A DNA stretch of 57,572 nt, taken from NCBI GenBank assembly GCA_040235565.1, contig JBECLA010000005.1:1-57572 (forward strand), written 5' to 3'. The stretch is from JAHEIJ01 sp040235565 (GTDB taxonomy: Bacteria > Pseudomonadota > Gammaproteobacteria > UBA6429 > Thiohalophilaceae). Positions 15,873 to 24,718 of the stretch are shown in pieces; positions within the stretch are counted from its first letter, which is position 1, and the number at the start of each line of letters is the position of its first letter. The notes under the pieces are model-generated. The model ran no database searches, had not been told where the DNA came from, and saw nothing but the letters and a program-made list of their open reading frames with translations. The position numbers were made by a program, and so were the translations under genes.

Positions 15873-17132
15873 TCAGGATGGGACGCGTCGAATACGTGCA
15901 CCGAGTTGCTGTAATTTTTCCTCAATACACTCATAACCGCGATCGATATGATAGATACGTTCCACCACGGTTTGCCCCTCGGCCACCAGCCCCGCCAGTA
16001 CCAGGCTGGCCGAGGCTCGCAGGTCAGTCGCCATTACCGGCGCACCGGTCAGTTTCTCCACCCCGTTACAAAACGCAGTATTGCCCTTGAGAGTAATGTC
16101 CGCGCCCATGCGTTGCAGTTCCAGGATATGCATAAAGCGGTTTTCAAATACCGTCTCCGTGATCACCCCGTGACCGCTGCCGATGGCATTTAACACCGAG
16201 AACTGGGCCTGCATGTCCGTGGGAAAGGCCGGATAAGGTGCCGTACTGACATCCACGCAGCGGGGGCGTTTTCCCTGCATATCGAGACTGATCCAGTCAT
16301 CTCCCGTTTCAATCGTGGCGCCGGCTTCCTGTAATTTGGACAATACGGCATCCAGCGTCGTGGGATCGGTGTCCTTGAGTTTGACTTTGCCACCCGTAAT
16401 CGCCGCCGCCACAAGAAAGGTACCGGTTTCGATACGATCGGGTAACACGTTGTAATGGGTGCCGTGTAATCTTTCGACACCCTGAATCTTGATGGTATCG
16501 GTACCCGCGCCTTCAATCTGCGCACCCATACTATTCAGACAATTCGCCAGGTCGCTGACTTCCGGTTCCCGTGCGGCATTTTCAATGATGCTGGTCCCTT
16601 CTGCCAGGGTCGCCGCCATCATCAGGTTTTCCGTCCCGGTAACCGTCACCAGGTCCATGACCAGTTTGGCGCCTTTCAGTCGTTTGGCCCTGGCCTTGAT
16701 ATAGCCATTTTCCACACTGATATCGGCACCCATGGCTTCCAGGCCATGAATGTGTAAATTCACCGGACGCGAACCAATGGCACAGCCACCCGGTAATGAT
16801 ACTTCCGCCTCACCAAAGCGGGCCAACAGCGGTCCCAGGACCAGAATGGAAGCACGCATGGTCTTGACCAGTTCATAAGGTGCCACCAGCTGGCTGATCG
16901 TTGACGCATCCACCTCAACGCTCATCATTTCGTTCATGGTGATCGATACCCCCATGCGACCGAGCAGTTCCATGGTGGTGGTGATGTCATGCAAGTGCGG
17001 AATATTCCCGACGGTCACCGGTTCATCGGCCAACAAGGTGGCGACAATGATCGGTAGCGCCGCATTTTTGGCGCCGGAGATACGGATCTCACCATTCAGG
17101 GTTGACCCGCCGTAGATAATCAGTTTGTCCAT
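15873..17132 (-). CDS. murA: UDP-N-acetylglucosamine 1-carboxyvinyltransferase
   Basis: MurA performs the first committed step of peptidoglycan synthesis, transferring enolpyruvate from PEP to UDP-GlcNAc, and is the fosfomycin target. The 419-aa protein has the EPSP-synthase-like double fold. Lys22-Asn23 (SGAKNAALP) and the loop PGGCAIGSRPV with catalytic Cys117 are present, so it should be fosfomycin-sensitive at that residue. Order ibaG-murA-hisG is conserved with Pseudomonas. Confidence 0.97.
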   Translation of the reverse strand: MDKLIIYGGSTLNGEIRISGAKNAALPIIVATLLADEPVTVGNIPHLHDITTTMELLGRMGVSITMNEMMSVEVDASTISQLVAPYELVKTMRASILVLGPLLARFGEAEVSLPGGCAIGSRPVNLHIHGLEAMGADISVENGYIKARAKRLKGAKLVMDLVTVTGTENLMMAATLAEGTSIIENAAREPEVSDLANCLNSMGAQIEGAGTDTIKIQGVERLHGTHYNVLPDRIETGTFLVAAAITGGKVKLKDTDPTTLDAVLSKLQEAGATIETGDDWISLDMQGKRPRCVDVSTAPYPAFPTDMQAQFSVLNAIGSGHGVITETVFENRFMHILELQRMGADITLKGNTAFCNGVEKLTGAPVMATDLRASASLVLAGLVAEGQTVVERIYHIDRGYECIEEKLQQLGARIRRVPS

Positions 17133-17188
17133 ATTTTTTACATCTTGTACTCATGCCGCCGCATCTGGCGTGCGGCAGATCCGGCTTA

Positions 17189-17446
17189 TCAGGAAATAAT
17201 CTGTAACTTGCTGGCCTTGGCCCATTCATCCGGCGTATAGGCCTTGATGGTCAGAGCATGCAGTTCACCACTGGCGATCAAATCATTGACTGTCGCGTAT
17301 ACCAGTTGCTGTTTTTTTACCGCTGTCAGCCCGGCAAAAACCTCACCAACGACAATCGCTTCAAAGTGACTGCCATCACCGGTGACCGTCACATCACAAT
17401 CGGTCAACTCGCCCGTAATTCGCTGTTTGACATCATCAGGATTCAT
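17189..17446 (-). CDS. ibaG: BolA family protein IbaG/YrbA
   Basis: Small (85 aa) BolA-fold protein. BolA proteins pair with monothiol glutaredoxins to bind [2Fe-2S] clusters, and IbaG responds to acid stress. The motif DGSHFEAIVVGEVFAGL (about 24-40) and the C-terminal HALTIKAYTPDEW are typical. I start at ATG 17446, with GGGTG about 8 bases upstream; a GTG at 17455 adds three residues. It sits between mlaB and murA, as in E. coli and Pseudomonas. Confidence 0.94.
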   Translation of the reverse strand: MNPDDVKQRITGELTDCDVTVTGDGSHFEAIVVGEVFAGLTAVKKQQLVYATVNDLIASGELHALTIKAYTPDEWAKASKLQIIS

Positions 17447-17546
17447 AACATGCACCCAAAAGTTGTGTCTGATAGAGGGGCGCTATTGTAGCCTGTGTGG
17501 CAAACAAACGGATACCCGTTAACGGGTTTTGTTGCCGCGGGACAGA

Positions 17547-17849
17547 TCAGGCCAGCGGGATGATTGGCAACAGATCGCTGATCCGGGCGATATCCCGTAA
17601 CTGGGTGGGTAAATTATGAAATTGCATGTGGATATCTCGTGCGCGGGCCTGGCGTAACCATTCCACCATCAAGGCCAGGCCGGCGCTGTCCGTCCGGGTC
17701 ACCCCGGCCAGGTCAATGTGTGCCTCACTGCCATTGGGAGGCAGCCGGTCGATCATCGCCTGCAGCAAAGTCGGTACCGTCGCGATGATCAATTCTCCCT
17801 CGACCGCATAGCGGTTGGGATCCTGCTGGGTAATTTGCGGCGCGCTCAT
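17547..17849 (-). CDS. mlaB: STAS-domain protein MlaB
   Basis: Cytoplasmic STAS-domain subunit of the MlaFEDB complex that binds and stabilises the MlaF ATPase. The 100-aa protein is one STAS domain with the characteristic AHIDLAGVTRTDSAGLALMVEW segment (Thr/Ser at the helix start). Its start overlaps the mlaC stop by 4 bases, so it is translationally coupled. Confidence 0.92.
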   Translation of the reverse strand: MSAPQITQQDPNRYAVEGELIIATVPTLLQAMIDRLPPNGSEAHIDLAGVTRTDSAGLALMVEWLRQARARDIHMQFHNLPTQLRDIARISDLLPIIPLA

Positions 17850-18454
17850 ACTCCACCTGTTCCGATTTTGGCTTCCAGGCGTTCAATCAGGTTTTCCAGT
17901 CCCGATTGCTTGATTTCGGTCGCATACGAAGTGCGGAAATTCGTCACCAGACTCACGCCCTCGACGCTGAGATCGTACACCTTCCACGCCCCGTGCCTGA
18001 GATACAAGCGGTAATTGATGGAGACCACCTCACCATTGGATTGAATCACTTCGGTGCGTACTGTCACATCACCACTTGCGGGATCATCCCGTAACGGCAA
18101 GTAGCGGAGTTCCTGATCGGTATAATCCAGCAATACCACACCATAGGTTTGTACCAGCAAGGTGCGAAACGCTTTGACAAAACGCAGCTTCTGTTGCTTG
18201 CTCGCGGTACGCCAATACTTGCCCAGCACCCAGGCGGAGATGCGCACAAAGTCGAAATGTGGCGTGATCACTTCCTGCACCAGATCATAAATCCCTTGCG
18301 GGTTTTGCTGCAGCGTCGCCCGCTCGCGCTGCAAGCGTAACAATGCCTGCTCAGTCGTTGTCTTCACCAGTTCCTGGGGGCCCATTGCTGCCACTGCCAC
18401 AAAGGAAAAGCCCAGGCACAGCAATAACACAGGCAGTCGCAGGATTAACAACAT
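17846..18454 (-). CDS. mlaC: Periplasmic phospholipid-binding protein MlaC
   Basis: MlaC shuttles phospholipids between the outer-membrane MlaA complex and the inner-membrane MlaFEDB transporter. The 202-aa protein has a signal peptide (about 1-23, ending VAVAAMG). The mature MlaC/Ttg2 domain includes FDFVRISAWVLGKYWRTASKQQKLRFVKAFRTLL and the strand-rich YRLYLRHGAWKVYDLSVEGVSLV. It begins 2 bases after mlaD. Confidence 0.95.
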   Translation of the reverse strand: MLLILRLPVLLLCLGFSFVAVAAMGPQELVKTTTEQALLRLQRERATLQQNPQGIYDLVQEVITPHFDFVRISAWVLGKYWRTASKQQKLRFVKAFRTLLVQTYGVVLLDYTDQELRYLPLRDDPASGDVTVRTEVIQSNGEVVSINYRLYLRHGAWKVYDLSVEGVSLVTNFRTSYATEIKQSGLENLIERLEAKIGTGGV

Positions 18455-18456
18455 GT

Positions 18457-18939
18457 TTACTTGTTTTCCGCGGCGCTATCGGTCATAAAGCGCGACACAA
18501 ACTGGCCAATCAGTTTTTCCAGCACCAGCGAGTCCTGGGTCAGTTTGATTTCATCACCCTGAACAAGATTGTTCTGATCCCCGCCGGCTTCCAGACCAAC
18601 GTATTTTTCTCCCAGCAGTCCCGCAGTATAAATACTGGCTGAGGTATCCTTGGGCAACATGTTGTGGCGAGATTCAATTTCCATCACCACCACCGCCTGC
18701 AAGGCCTGGTCATCGAACTGAATTGCTTTGACCCGGCCGATGCGCACACCGGACATGGTGACCGGGGATCGGACCTTCAGCCCGCTGATATCTTCGAACC
18801 GGGCCGTGACTTCGTAACCCTCATCACCGCCATAGGTCGACAGGTTGCTGACCTTCATTGCCAGCATAAACAGCGCAGCCATCCCCGCTGCAACAAAAAT
18901 TCCCACCCAGATTTCAATTACACGTGTCGTCATGGTCAA
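18457..18939 (-). CDS. mlaD: MCE-domain phospholipid transport protein MlaD
   Basis: MlaD forms the hexameric substrate-binding ring of the Mla transporter on the periplasmic face of the inner membrane. The 160-aa protein has one N-terminal membrane segment (about 9-29) and one MCE domain (about 38-118), recognised by ARFEDISGLKVRSPVTMSGVRIGRV and ASIYTAGLLGEKYVGLEAG. It overlaps mlaE by 4 bases. Confidence 0.96.
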   Translation of the reverse strand: MTMTTRVIEIWVGIFVAAGMAALFMLAMKVSNLSTYGGDEGYEVTARFEDISGLKVRSPVTMSGVRIGRVKAIQFDDQALQAVVVMEIESRHNMLPKDTSASIYTAGLLGEKYVGLEAGGDQNNLVQGDEIKLTQDSLVLEKLIGQFVSRFMTDSAAENK

Positions 18940-19718
18940 TCTCCGAACATGAGCGCAGTTAAAATAAAGTCCAGTCCCAATACCGCCAGGGCGGAATGTA
19001 CTACCGTCCGGGTTGTCGCCCGGCTGACACCTTCTGAAGTCGGGATCGAATCATTGCCTTCGAAAATTGCAATCCAGGTGACGACCACCCCGAATACCAG
19101 ACTCTTGATGATCCCGTTGTTGATATCATCATACATATCCACCTTGTCCTGCATCTGCGACCAATAGGCACCATCATCGACCCCCAACAGCCCCACCCCG
19201 ACAAAGTAGCCGCCCAGAATGCCAACCGCGCTGAAAATGGCCGCCAACACGGGCATGGAAATAAACCCGGCCAGAAACCGCGGTGCCAGGACACGCCGGA
19301 CCGGATCCACCGCCATCATTTCCATGGCCGAGAGTTGTTCGGTCGCCTTCATCAAACCGATTTCGGCGGTCAGTGCCGAACCCGCCCGCCCGGCAAACAA
19401 TAACGCCGTAACAACCGGCCCCAATTCCCGCACCAGGGACAGCGCCACTACCACTCCCAGGGACTCCTCCGCCCCGAAATCCACCAGGGTGTTATAACCT
19501 TGCAGGCCCAACACCATGCCGACAAACAGACCGGAAACCACGATAATCACCAGTGATAACACGCCCACGGCGTAGGTTTGCTTGATCACCAGGCCAATGC
19601 GCGGCAACAGGCCGGGAAGGCCCGCGAGAATATTCACCAGTAGAATATGCCCCCGCCCCAGGCGCTGAAAGAAACTCAGTCCCTTGCGACCCAGCAATTG
19701 CACACTGTCCAGCATCAA
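18936..19718 (-). CDS. mlaE: Phospholipid ABC transporter permease MlaE
   Basis: MlaE is the membrane-embedded permease of the MlaFEDB lipid transporter. The 260-aa protein has five or six hydrophobic segments and the family motifs LGPVVTALLFAGRAGSALTAEIG and EQLSAMEMMAVDPVRRVLAPR, the latter being the coupling region to the ATPase. Overlaps of 4 bases with both mlaF and mlaD mark a tight operon. Confidence 0.96.
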   Translation of the reverse strand: MMLDSVQLLGRKGLSFFQRLGRGHILLVNILAGLPGLLPRIGLVIKQTYAVGVLSLVIIVVSGLFVGMVLGLQGYNTLVDFGAEESLGVVVALSLVRELGPVVTALLFAGRAGSALTAEIGLMKATEQLSAMEMMAVDPVRRVLAPRFLAGFISMPVLAAIFSAVGILGGYFVGVGLLGVDDGAYWSQMQDKVDMYDDINNGIIKSLVFGVVVTWIAIFEGNDSIPTSEGVSRATTRTVVHSALAVLGLDFILTALMFGD

Positions 19719-20524
19719 AACCGCTCCGGCTGAAGTAAGTCCTCAGCATAATCCGCTGCCGGGTAATGAAAGGCGACGGGGCCATCGGCTTCGCCCTTGA
19801 GAAACTGCTGCGCCCAGGCCGAGTCGGATTTTCCCAATGCCTCTGCCGTACCATGCTCAACCACCTTGCCACCGGATAACAGATAGACTTCATCCGCAAT
19901 GGCACAGGTTTCGGCAATATCATGCGACACAATGATGCTGGTCAGACCCAGCGCCTCATTGAGAGTGTGAATCAGGCGGACCAGCACCCCCATCGAGATC
20001 GGATCCTGACCGGTAAAGGGTTCGTCATACATCATGATCATCGGGTCCATGGCAATCGCCCTGGCCAGGGCCACCCGCCGTGCCATACCACCGGACAACT
20101 CACTCGGCATCAAATCGCGCGCACCCCGTAAACCAACCGCTTCCAGTTTCATTAACACCAGGGTTCGAATCAGTGATTCCGACAACGCGGTATGTTCACG
20201 TAAGGGAAAAGCAATATTGTCGTACACATTCATGTCCGTCAGCAGCGCGCCATTCTGAAACAGCATCCCCATGCGTTTCCGTAACCGGTACAGCGCGTTG
20301 TGACCCAGGCGCGGCACTTCCTCACCATCGACCACAATGCTGCCACTGTCAGGTTTTAACTGCCCCCCGATGAGGCGAAGTAAGGTGGTTTTACCGGTAC
20401 CACTGGGACCCATGATCGCAGTAATACTGCCACGTCGGATATCAATATCCACACCATCGAAGATCTTGCGGTTACCTCGGGAAAAGCTGAGATTACGGAT
20501 TTGAACCAGCGGTGTATCAGGCAT
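19715..20524 (-). CDS. mlaF: Phospholipid ABC transporter ATPase MlaF
   Basis: ATPase subunit powering MlaFEDB lipid transport. The 269-aa protein shows Walker A GPSGTGKTT (39-47), the ABC signature LSGGMARRVALARAIA, Walker B IMMYDEPF and the switch histidine in IIVSHDIAE. It is the first gene of mlaFEDCB-ibaG-murA and probably carries the operon promoter in the AT-rich stretch upstream. Confidence 0.96.
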   Translation of the reverse strand: MPDTPLVQIRNLSFSRGNRKIFDGVDIDIRRGSITAIMGPSGTGKTTLLRLIGGQLKPDSGSIVVDGEEVPRLGHNALYRLRKRMGMLFQNGALLTDMNVYDNIAFPLREHTALSESLIRTLVLMKLEAVGLRGARDLMPSELSGGMARRVALARAIAMDPMIMMYDEPFTGQDPISMGVLVRLIHTLNEALGLTSIIVSHDIAETCAIADEVYLLSGGKVVEHGTAEALGKSDSAWAQQFLKGEADGPVAFHYPAADYAEDLLQPERF

Positions 20525-20682
20525 GTAAATTTTTTGAATTATTGACTGCCGCCATTGTGACGCAGGGAGGGCAGCATGACAATCTCCATAAAACCAGAAC
20601 TGGTATGCCGTTCAATAAAACTCCTGAAATAAAGAGATGACGGCCGGCTCGCCATCCCGCCTTACCATTGAAACCGATTCGC

Positions 20683-21351
20683 CTAGAGTAAATCCAGAAT
20701 CACTTGTGCCTGACGCATGACAGTCATCGCAGGCGGGTGACCTTCAAACAACAGAATGGCCTGGCGGTGTTCGGTTGAACTCGCCAGCGCGGTTTCCACC
20801 CACCGGCGTACCTGGTAAGGATCATCTGGCTGAATGTGAATCCGCGTGACTGCCAGGGTTCCCTGCTGCAATCCTTCCGCCGTGCCGACACCATGCCAGC
20901 ACCAGCCGATCTTTTGTTTGCCTAACCATTGCCTCACATCCCCAGGCGGTCCCGCCTTGCCAAAATCGATACAAACCGGCCAGGTATCGTCGATCACATC
21001 GACCAGTGTCTTGATGGCGGTCAAATCACTGTTGGCAGCAGCGCATAAAATGACGCCACTACAACGCGCCCCGAAACCGGCAAGCCGGTTGAGTTGCTGT
21101 GGTATCGCTGCCTCCGGACTTGCCGTAATCTCCGCGACGAACCGAAATGAGGAGTCCGTATCTTCACACCAGTGCCCTGCGTCTGCATCCGGCAACGCCC
21201 ATTCCCGCTCGGTGACCAGTACCACCGGAAATTCATTGGCGTAATAACCCAGTTGCCAGTCAGCAGGCAGGTCCTCGGGATAGAATTCTGCCCGCCAGCC
21301 CGTATGGGACCAGCCACTGGCGCCGATCAATAGCCGATAGTCGCGTGCCAT
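20683..21351 (-). CDS. DUF72 family protein (YecE-like)
   Basis: A 222-aa protein whose N-terminus (LLIGASGWSHTGWRAEFYPEDL) is the DUF72/YecE signature, a TIM-barrel family of unknown biochemical function. Further matches are SFRFVAEITASPE (family: F.fs.K.p...T), VCIDFGK and a C-terminal segment (AILLFEGHPPAMTVMRQAQVI) in the place of the family's YVYFNN...A..NA end. It is shorter and more divergent than usual. I start at ATG 21351; the open frame continues to 21492 but that would overlap the divergent zinc-ribbon gene. It stands alone between mlaF and that gene. Confidence 0.8.
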   Translation of the reverse strand: MARDYRLLIGASGWSHTGWRAEFYPEDLPADWQLGYYANEFPVVLVTEREWALPDADAGHWCEDTDSSFRFVAEITASPEAAIPQQLNRLAGFGARCSGVILCAAANSDLTAIKTLVDVIDDTWPVCIDFGKAGPPGDVRQWLGKQKIGWCWHGVGTAEGLQQGTLAVTRIHIQPDDPYQVRRWVETALASSTEHRQAILLFEGHPPAMTVMRQAQVILDLL

Positions 21352-21424
21352 ATTAGCGTTTACCCTGTTTCTCGTTACAAAAGTTATGAAATAATAACGC
21401 TCCGAATTGTGAAAGGCACATCGC

Positions 21425-21610
21425 ATGAGTAATGTCGTACCATTTAAACGACCGCGCGCCCAGGACAAGCACAAAGGTAAAACCCTGTGCAAAAGCGGGT
21501 TTCATAAATGGGAGGTCGTCCAGGGGAATCCGTTTGATGTCAAACAGGGTAAAATGGTAACCCGTTATCGCTGTTCACGTTGCGGCGCGACCCGCACTGA
21601 AGCACACTGA
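21425..21610 (+). CDS. Small zinc-ribbon-like protein of unknown function
   Basis: A 61-aa basic protein. It has a possible metal site made of Cys22 and His27 (TLCKSGFHKW) plus Cys50/Cys53 (YRCSRCGATR). ATG follows GAAAGG by about 8 bases. Codon use and the intact Cys/His pattern support a real gene. I recall similar short proteins in other gammaproteobacteria but no function. It precedes mlaA on the same strand by 64 bases and is divergent from the DUF72 gene. Confidence 0.75.
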   Translation: MSNVVPFKRPRAQDKHKGKTLCKSGFHKWEVVQGNPFDVKQGKMVTRYRCSRCGATRTEAH

Positions 21611-21674
21611 ATCACAGAAATTCAGCTCCCAATAACCAGCAATTATTACTTAATATTTAAAAAAGAATAACTCC

Positions 21675-22481
21675 TTGCAAACTGAAATCACGCGATTAAC
21701 GGTTACGACCATTAACCTCTTGCTGCTCGGACTCTGCCTGCTCCTGCAGGCAGGCTGTGCCAGTGTGCCCGGTCCACCAGATGAACGGGATCCCTTTGAA
21801 TCCTACAACCGCGCAATGTATTCCTTTAATGACACCGTCGATCAGGCCGTGGTGCGACCCGTGGCACAAGCTTATAAGGATTACCTGCCGAACTTAATGC
21901 AAACCGGGATATCCAATTTTTTCGATAATATCGGCGACCTCAATGTGATGATAAATAACCTGCTGCAATTCAAGATCGAAAATGCCGTTTCGGATTTTGG
22001 TCGCATTCTCTGGAACAGCACGGTGGGGATATTCGGCCTGATCGATGTGGCCTCGCACATGGGGCTGCAAAAGCATGATGAAGATTTCGGCCAGACATTC
22101 GCCGTCTGGGGCATACCGGAGGGTCCCTATATCGTCTTGCCTTTCCTGGGTCCGAGTACCGGCCGCGATACTGTCGGCTGGGTCGGTGATATTTATGTCG
22201 ATCCACTGTTTGCAATTGAAGATAACAACACTTACTGGGGGCTTGTTGCCTTGCGCTTCATAGATACCCGCGCCGATTTACTCAGCGCCAGCCGCATCCT
22301 GGAACAGGCGGCGATCGATCCTTATATCTTTGTTCGCGACGCCTATTTGCAACATCGCCGTAACCTGATCCATGACGGCAATCCCCCGCAGGATGAAACC
22401 ATGCAGTTTGATCCCGACGCCGATGCCGATCTGGAATTACAGCTCGAACTGGAGCAACAGGATCAAAAGACCAAACCCTGA
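21675..22481 (+). CDS. mlaA: Outer-membrane lipid asymmetry lipoprotein MlaA (VacJ)
   Basis: MlaA removes misplaced phospholipids from the outer leaflet of the outer membrane and hands them to MlaC. The protein (268 aa) has a lipoprotein signal with lipobox LQAGC (Cys28), then the VacJ signature DPFESYNRAMYSFND, VRPVAQAYKDYLP and GIPEGPYIVLPFLGPSTGRD. The tail is acidic and low-complexity (DPDADADLELQLELEQQDQ). Translation begins at TTG 21675. In E. coli mlaA is unlinked to mlaFEDCB; here the two lie within 1.2 kb on opposite strands. Confidence 0.95.
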   Translation: MQTEITRLTVTTINLLLLGLCLLLQAGCASVPGPPDERDPFESYNRAMYSFNDTVDQAVVRPVAQAYKDYLPNLMQTGISNFFDNIGDLNVMINNLLQFKIENAVSDFGRILWNSTVGIFGLIDVASHMGLQKHDEDFGQTFAVWGIPEGPYIVLPFLGPSTGRDTVGWVGDIYVDPLFAIEDNNTYWGLVALRFIDTRADLLSASRILEQAAIDPYIFVRDAYLQHRRNLIHDGNPPQDETMQFDPDADADLELQLELEQQDQKTKP

Positions 22482-22518
22482 GCCGATTCTGAACACATGC
22501 AACCCCACATACCCATTC

Positions 22519-23493
22519 ATGACTTCCGGCCTGCTGCTCTCCTCCCTTAGTGTGATTCTGGGTTTCGTGTTCCTTGTCTGGGGCGCCGATCGCTTTGTTC
22601 ACGGCGCCGCCGCGACTGCCCGTAACCTCGGCATATCACCAATGATCATTGGCCTGACGATCGTAGGCATCGGCACCTCGGCACCGGAGATATTGGTCTC
22701 GGCGATGGCCGCCTGGCAGGGAAACCCGGCACTGGGTGTCGGCAATGCTGTCGGTTCCAATATCACCAATATCGCGCTGGTGCTGGGAACGACCGCCCTC
22801 ATTACCCCCCTCGTGGTCAAGTCAGAAACGCTGCGCCGCGAGTATCCCCTGATGTTCAGCATCATGCTGCTGGCCCTGGTGTTACTCATTGATGGGGAAA
22901 TGTCGCGCCTGGATGGCTGGATTCTGATGACCGGACTGGGTCTGATGGTCCTGTGGATGGTACAGCAGGGCTTGCGTCGCGATCACGATCCCATGGAAGA
23001 CGAGTTCGAACGGGAAATTCCACGTATTTCCACCCCCATGGCCCTGCTCTGGCTGGCCTTTGGCCTGGCATTGTTGCTGGGGAGTTCCCGCGCCCTGGTG
23101 TGGGGAGCGGTGAACATCGCCCAGTCCATGGGCATCAGTGATCTGGTTATCGGTCTGACCGTGGTCGCGATCGGCACCAGCCTGCCGGAACTGGCCGCCT
23201 CGGTGATGAGCGCGTTGCGGAAAGAGCCTGACATTGCGATCGGCAATGTAATCGGGTCCAATATGTTCAATCTGTTGGCGGTCCTCGGGCTGCCGGGGGT
23301 GATTATGCCCCATGTACTGGAGCCGGAAGTGCTGAGCCGGGACTTCCCCGCAATGATCGGCCTCAGTATTGCACTGTTTGCCATGGCATATGGCTTCAAG
23401 GGCGACGGCCGCCTGAACCGCTGGGAAGGTCTGCTGATGTTGCTGGCCTATTTCGGCTATCTGGGCTGGCTGTATCTCAGTGTTACCCATTAA
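22519..23493 (+). CDS. yrbG: Calcium/sodium antiporter YrbG family
   Basis: A CaCA-superfamily cation exchanger of 324 aa with about ten membrane segments. The two internal alpha repeats carry the ion-binding motifs GIGTSAPEILVSAMAA...GNAVGSNITNIALVLG and AIGTSLPELAASVMSA...GNVIGSNMFNLLAVLG. I start at ATG 22519 (MTSGLLLSS), 37 bases after mlaA; the open frame further upstream lies inside mlaA. YrbG neighbours kdsD and mla genes in E. coli too. Confidence 0.92.
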   Translation: MTSGLLLSSLSVILGFVFLVWGADRFVHGAAATARNLGISPMIIGLTIVGIGTSAPEILVSAMAAWQGNPALGVGNAVGSNITNIALVLGTTALITPLVVKSETLRREYPLMFSIMLLALVLLIDGEMSRLDGWILMTGLGLMVLWMVQQGLRRDHDPMEDEFEREIPRISTPMALLWLAFGLALLLGSSRALVWGAVNIAQSMGISDLVIGLTVVAIGTSLPELAASVMSALRKEPDIAIGNVIGSNMFNLLAVLGLPGVIMPHVLEPEVLSRDFPAMIGLSIALFAMAYGFKGDGRLNRWEGLLMLLAYFGYLGWLYLSVTH

Positions 23494-23509
23494 TTTATGA
23501 GGAATCGGT

Positions 23510-23713
23510 ATGGAGAAACTCGAACTGATCGTTGCGAACGTTAAATGTGGCGGTTGTGTCAGCACCATCCAGGAGGGACTGGTGACCTTGCCGGGGATTG
23601 AATTGGTCGAGGTGGATATTGCCAGTGGCACAGTCAGTATTCAGGGCACCGACTTTGACGCCGCGGTCATTCAGACCAAGCTGAGTGAACTGGGTTACCC
23701 GGTTCAAGTCTGA
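23510..23713 (+). CDS. HMA-domain protein (copper-chaperone-like)
   Basis: A single heavy-metal-associated domain of 67 aa with the metal site VKCGGC (Cys13, Cys16) and the beta-alpha-beta-beta-alpha-beta outline of CopZ/Atx1 proteins. The usual M at the start of MxCxxC is Val-Lys here. Such proteins carry Cu(I) or other soft metals, but no metal-transport gene lies nearby. ATG follows TGAGGAATC. It is inserted between yrbG and kdsD and ends 7 bases before kdsD, so it is co-transcribed with the Kdo/LPS genes. Confidence 0.85.
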   Translation: MEKLELIVANVKCGGCVSTIQEGLVTLPGIELVEVDIASGTVSIQGTDFDAAVIQTKLSELGYPVQV

Positions 23714-23720
23714 CGTTAAC

Positions 23721-24695
23721 ATGAACAAAGACAAAGTCCTTACACTCGCTCGAGCGGTTATTGAGACGGAGGCAAACGCCGTTCGCCATCTCACGACGCG
23801 CATCGATGGAGCCTTCTACCGGGCCTGTGAATACATGATGCAGTGCCCGGGCCGTATCGTGGTCACCGGCATGGGAAAGTCGGGACACATCGGTGGCAAA
23901 ATCGCTGCCACCCTGGCCAGCACCGGCACTCCCGCCTTTTTTGTCCATCCGGGCGAGGCCAGCCATGGCGATCTCGGCATGATCACCGCGCAGGATGTGG
24001 TCCTGGCCCTGTCCAACTCGGGTGAAACGGACGAAATCTTGACCATCTTGCCGTTGATCAAACGTCTGGGCGTGCCGCTGATTTCCCTCACCGGCAATCC
24101 CGCTTCGCGCCTGGCACTCGAGGCCGATGTCCATCTTGATATCAGCGTCGCAAAAGAGGCCTGTCCGCTCGGCCTCGCGCCGACGTCCAGTACCACCGCC
24201 ACGCTGGTGATGGGGGATGCCCTGGCCGTCTCCCTGCTCGAGTCCCGTGGTTTTACCGCCGACGACTTCGCTCTCTCCCACCCCGGTGGCCGACTAGGCA
24301 AACGCCTGTTGTTGCATGTACAGGACATCATGCATACCGGCGACGGCATCCCGCGGACAGATGCCAACGCCAGCCTGAGCGAAGCGTTGGTGGAAATGAG
24401 CCGCAAGGGACTGGGCATGACCATTATCGTTGACGCAGATAACCATGTCGCCGGGGTTTTTACCGACGGTGATCTGCGCCGGGTGCTGGACCACGGCGAG
24501 GTCAATGTGCGGGAATTACACATCGCAGAATGCATGACACCCGACTGCAAGACCATTCGTCCCGATCAATTGGCGGCGGAAGCCTTGCAACTCATGGACA
24601 GTAAACGCATCAATGCCCTGCCGGTGGTTGATGAGCAGCAACAACTGATTGGCGCCATCAATATGCACGATTTATTGCGCTCCGGGGTGGTATAG
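23721..24695 (+). CDS. kdsD: D-arabinose 5-phosphate isomerase KdsD
   Basis: KdsD converts ribulose 5-phosphate to arabinose 5-phosphate, the first step toward Kdo in LPS. The 324-aa protein has an N-terminal SIS domain (VVTGMGKSGHIGGKIAATL, ALSNSGETDEI, APTSSTTATLVMGDALA) and a C-terminal tandem CBS pair starting at VQDIMHTGDGIP and ending MHDLLRSGVV. The start is ATG 23721; upstream in-frame codons overlap the HMA gene. It is followed by kdsC after 23 bases. Confidence 0.96.
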   Translation: MNKDKVLTLARAVIETEANAVRHLTTRIDGAFYRACEYMMQCPGRIVVTGMGKSGHIGGKIAATLASTGTPAFFVHPGEASHGDLGMITAQDVVLALSNSGETDEILTILPLIKRLGVPLISLTGNPASRLALEADVHLDISVAKEACPLGLAPTSSTTATLVMGDALAVSLLESRGFTADDFALSHPGGRLGKRLLLHVQDIMHTGDGIPRTDANASLSEALVEMSRKGLGMTIIVDADNHVAGVFTDGDLRRVLDHGEVNVRELHIAECMTPDCKTIRPDQLAAEALQLMDSKRINALPVVDEQQQLIGAINMHDLLRSGVV

Positions 24696-24718
24696 CCTGC
24701 TTAAACAATGAGGATGGC

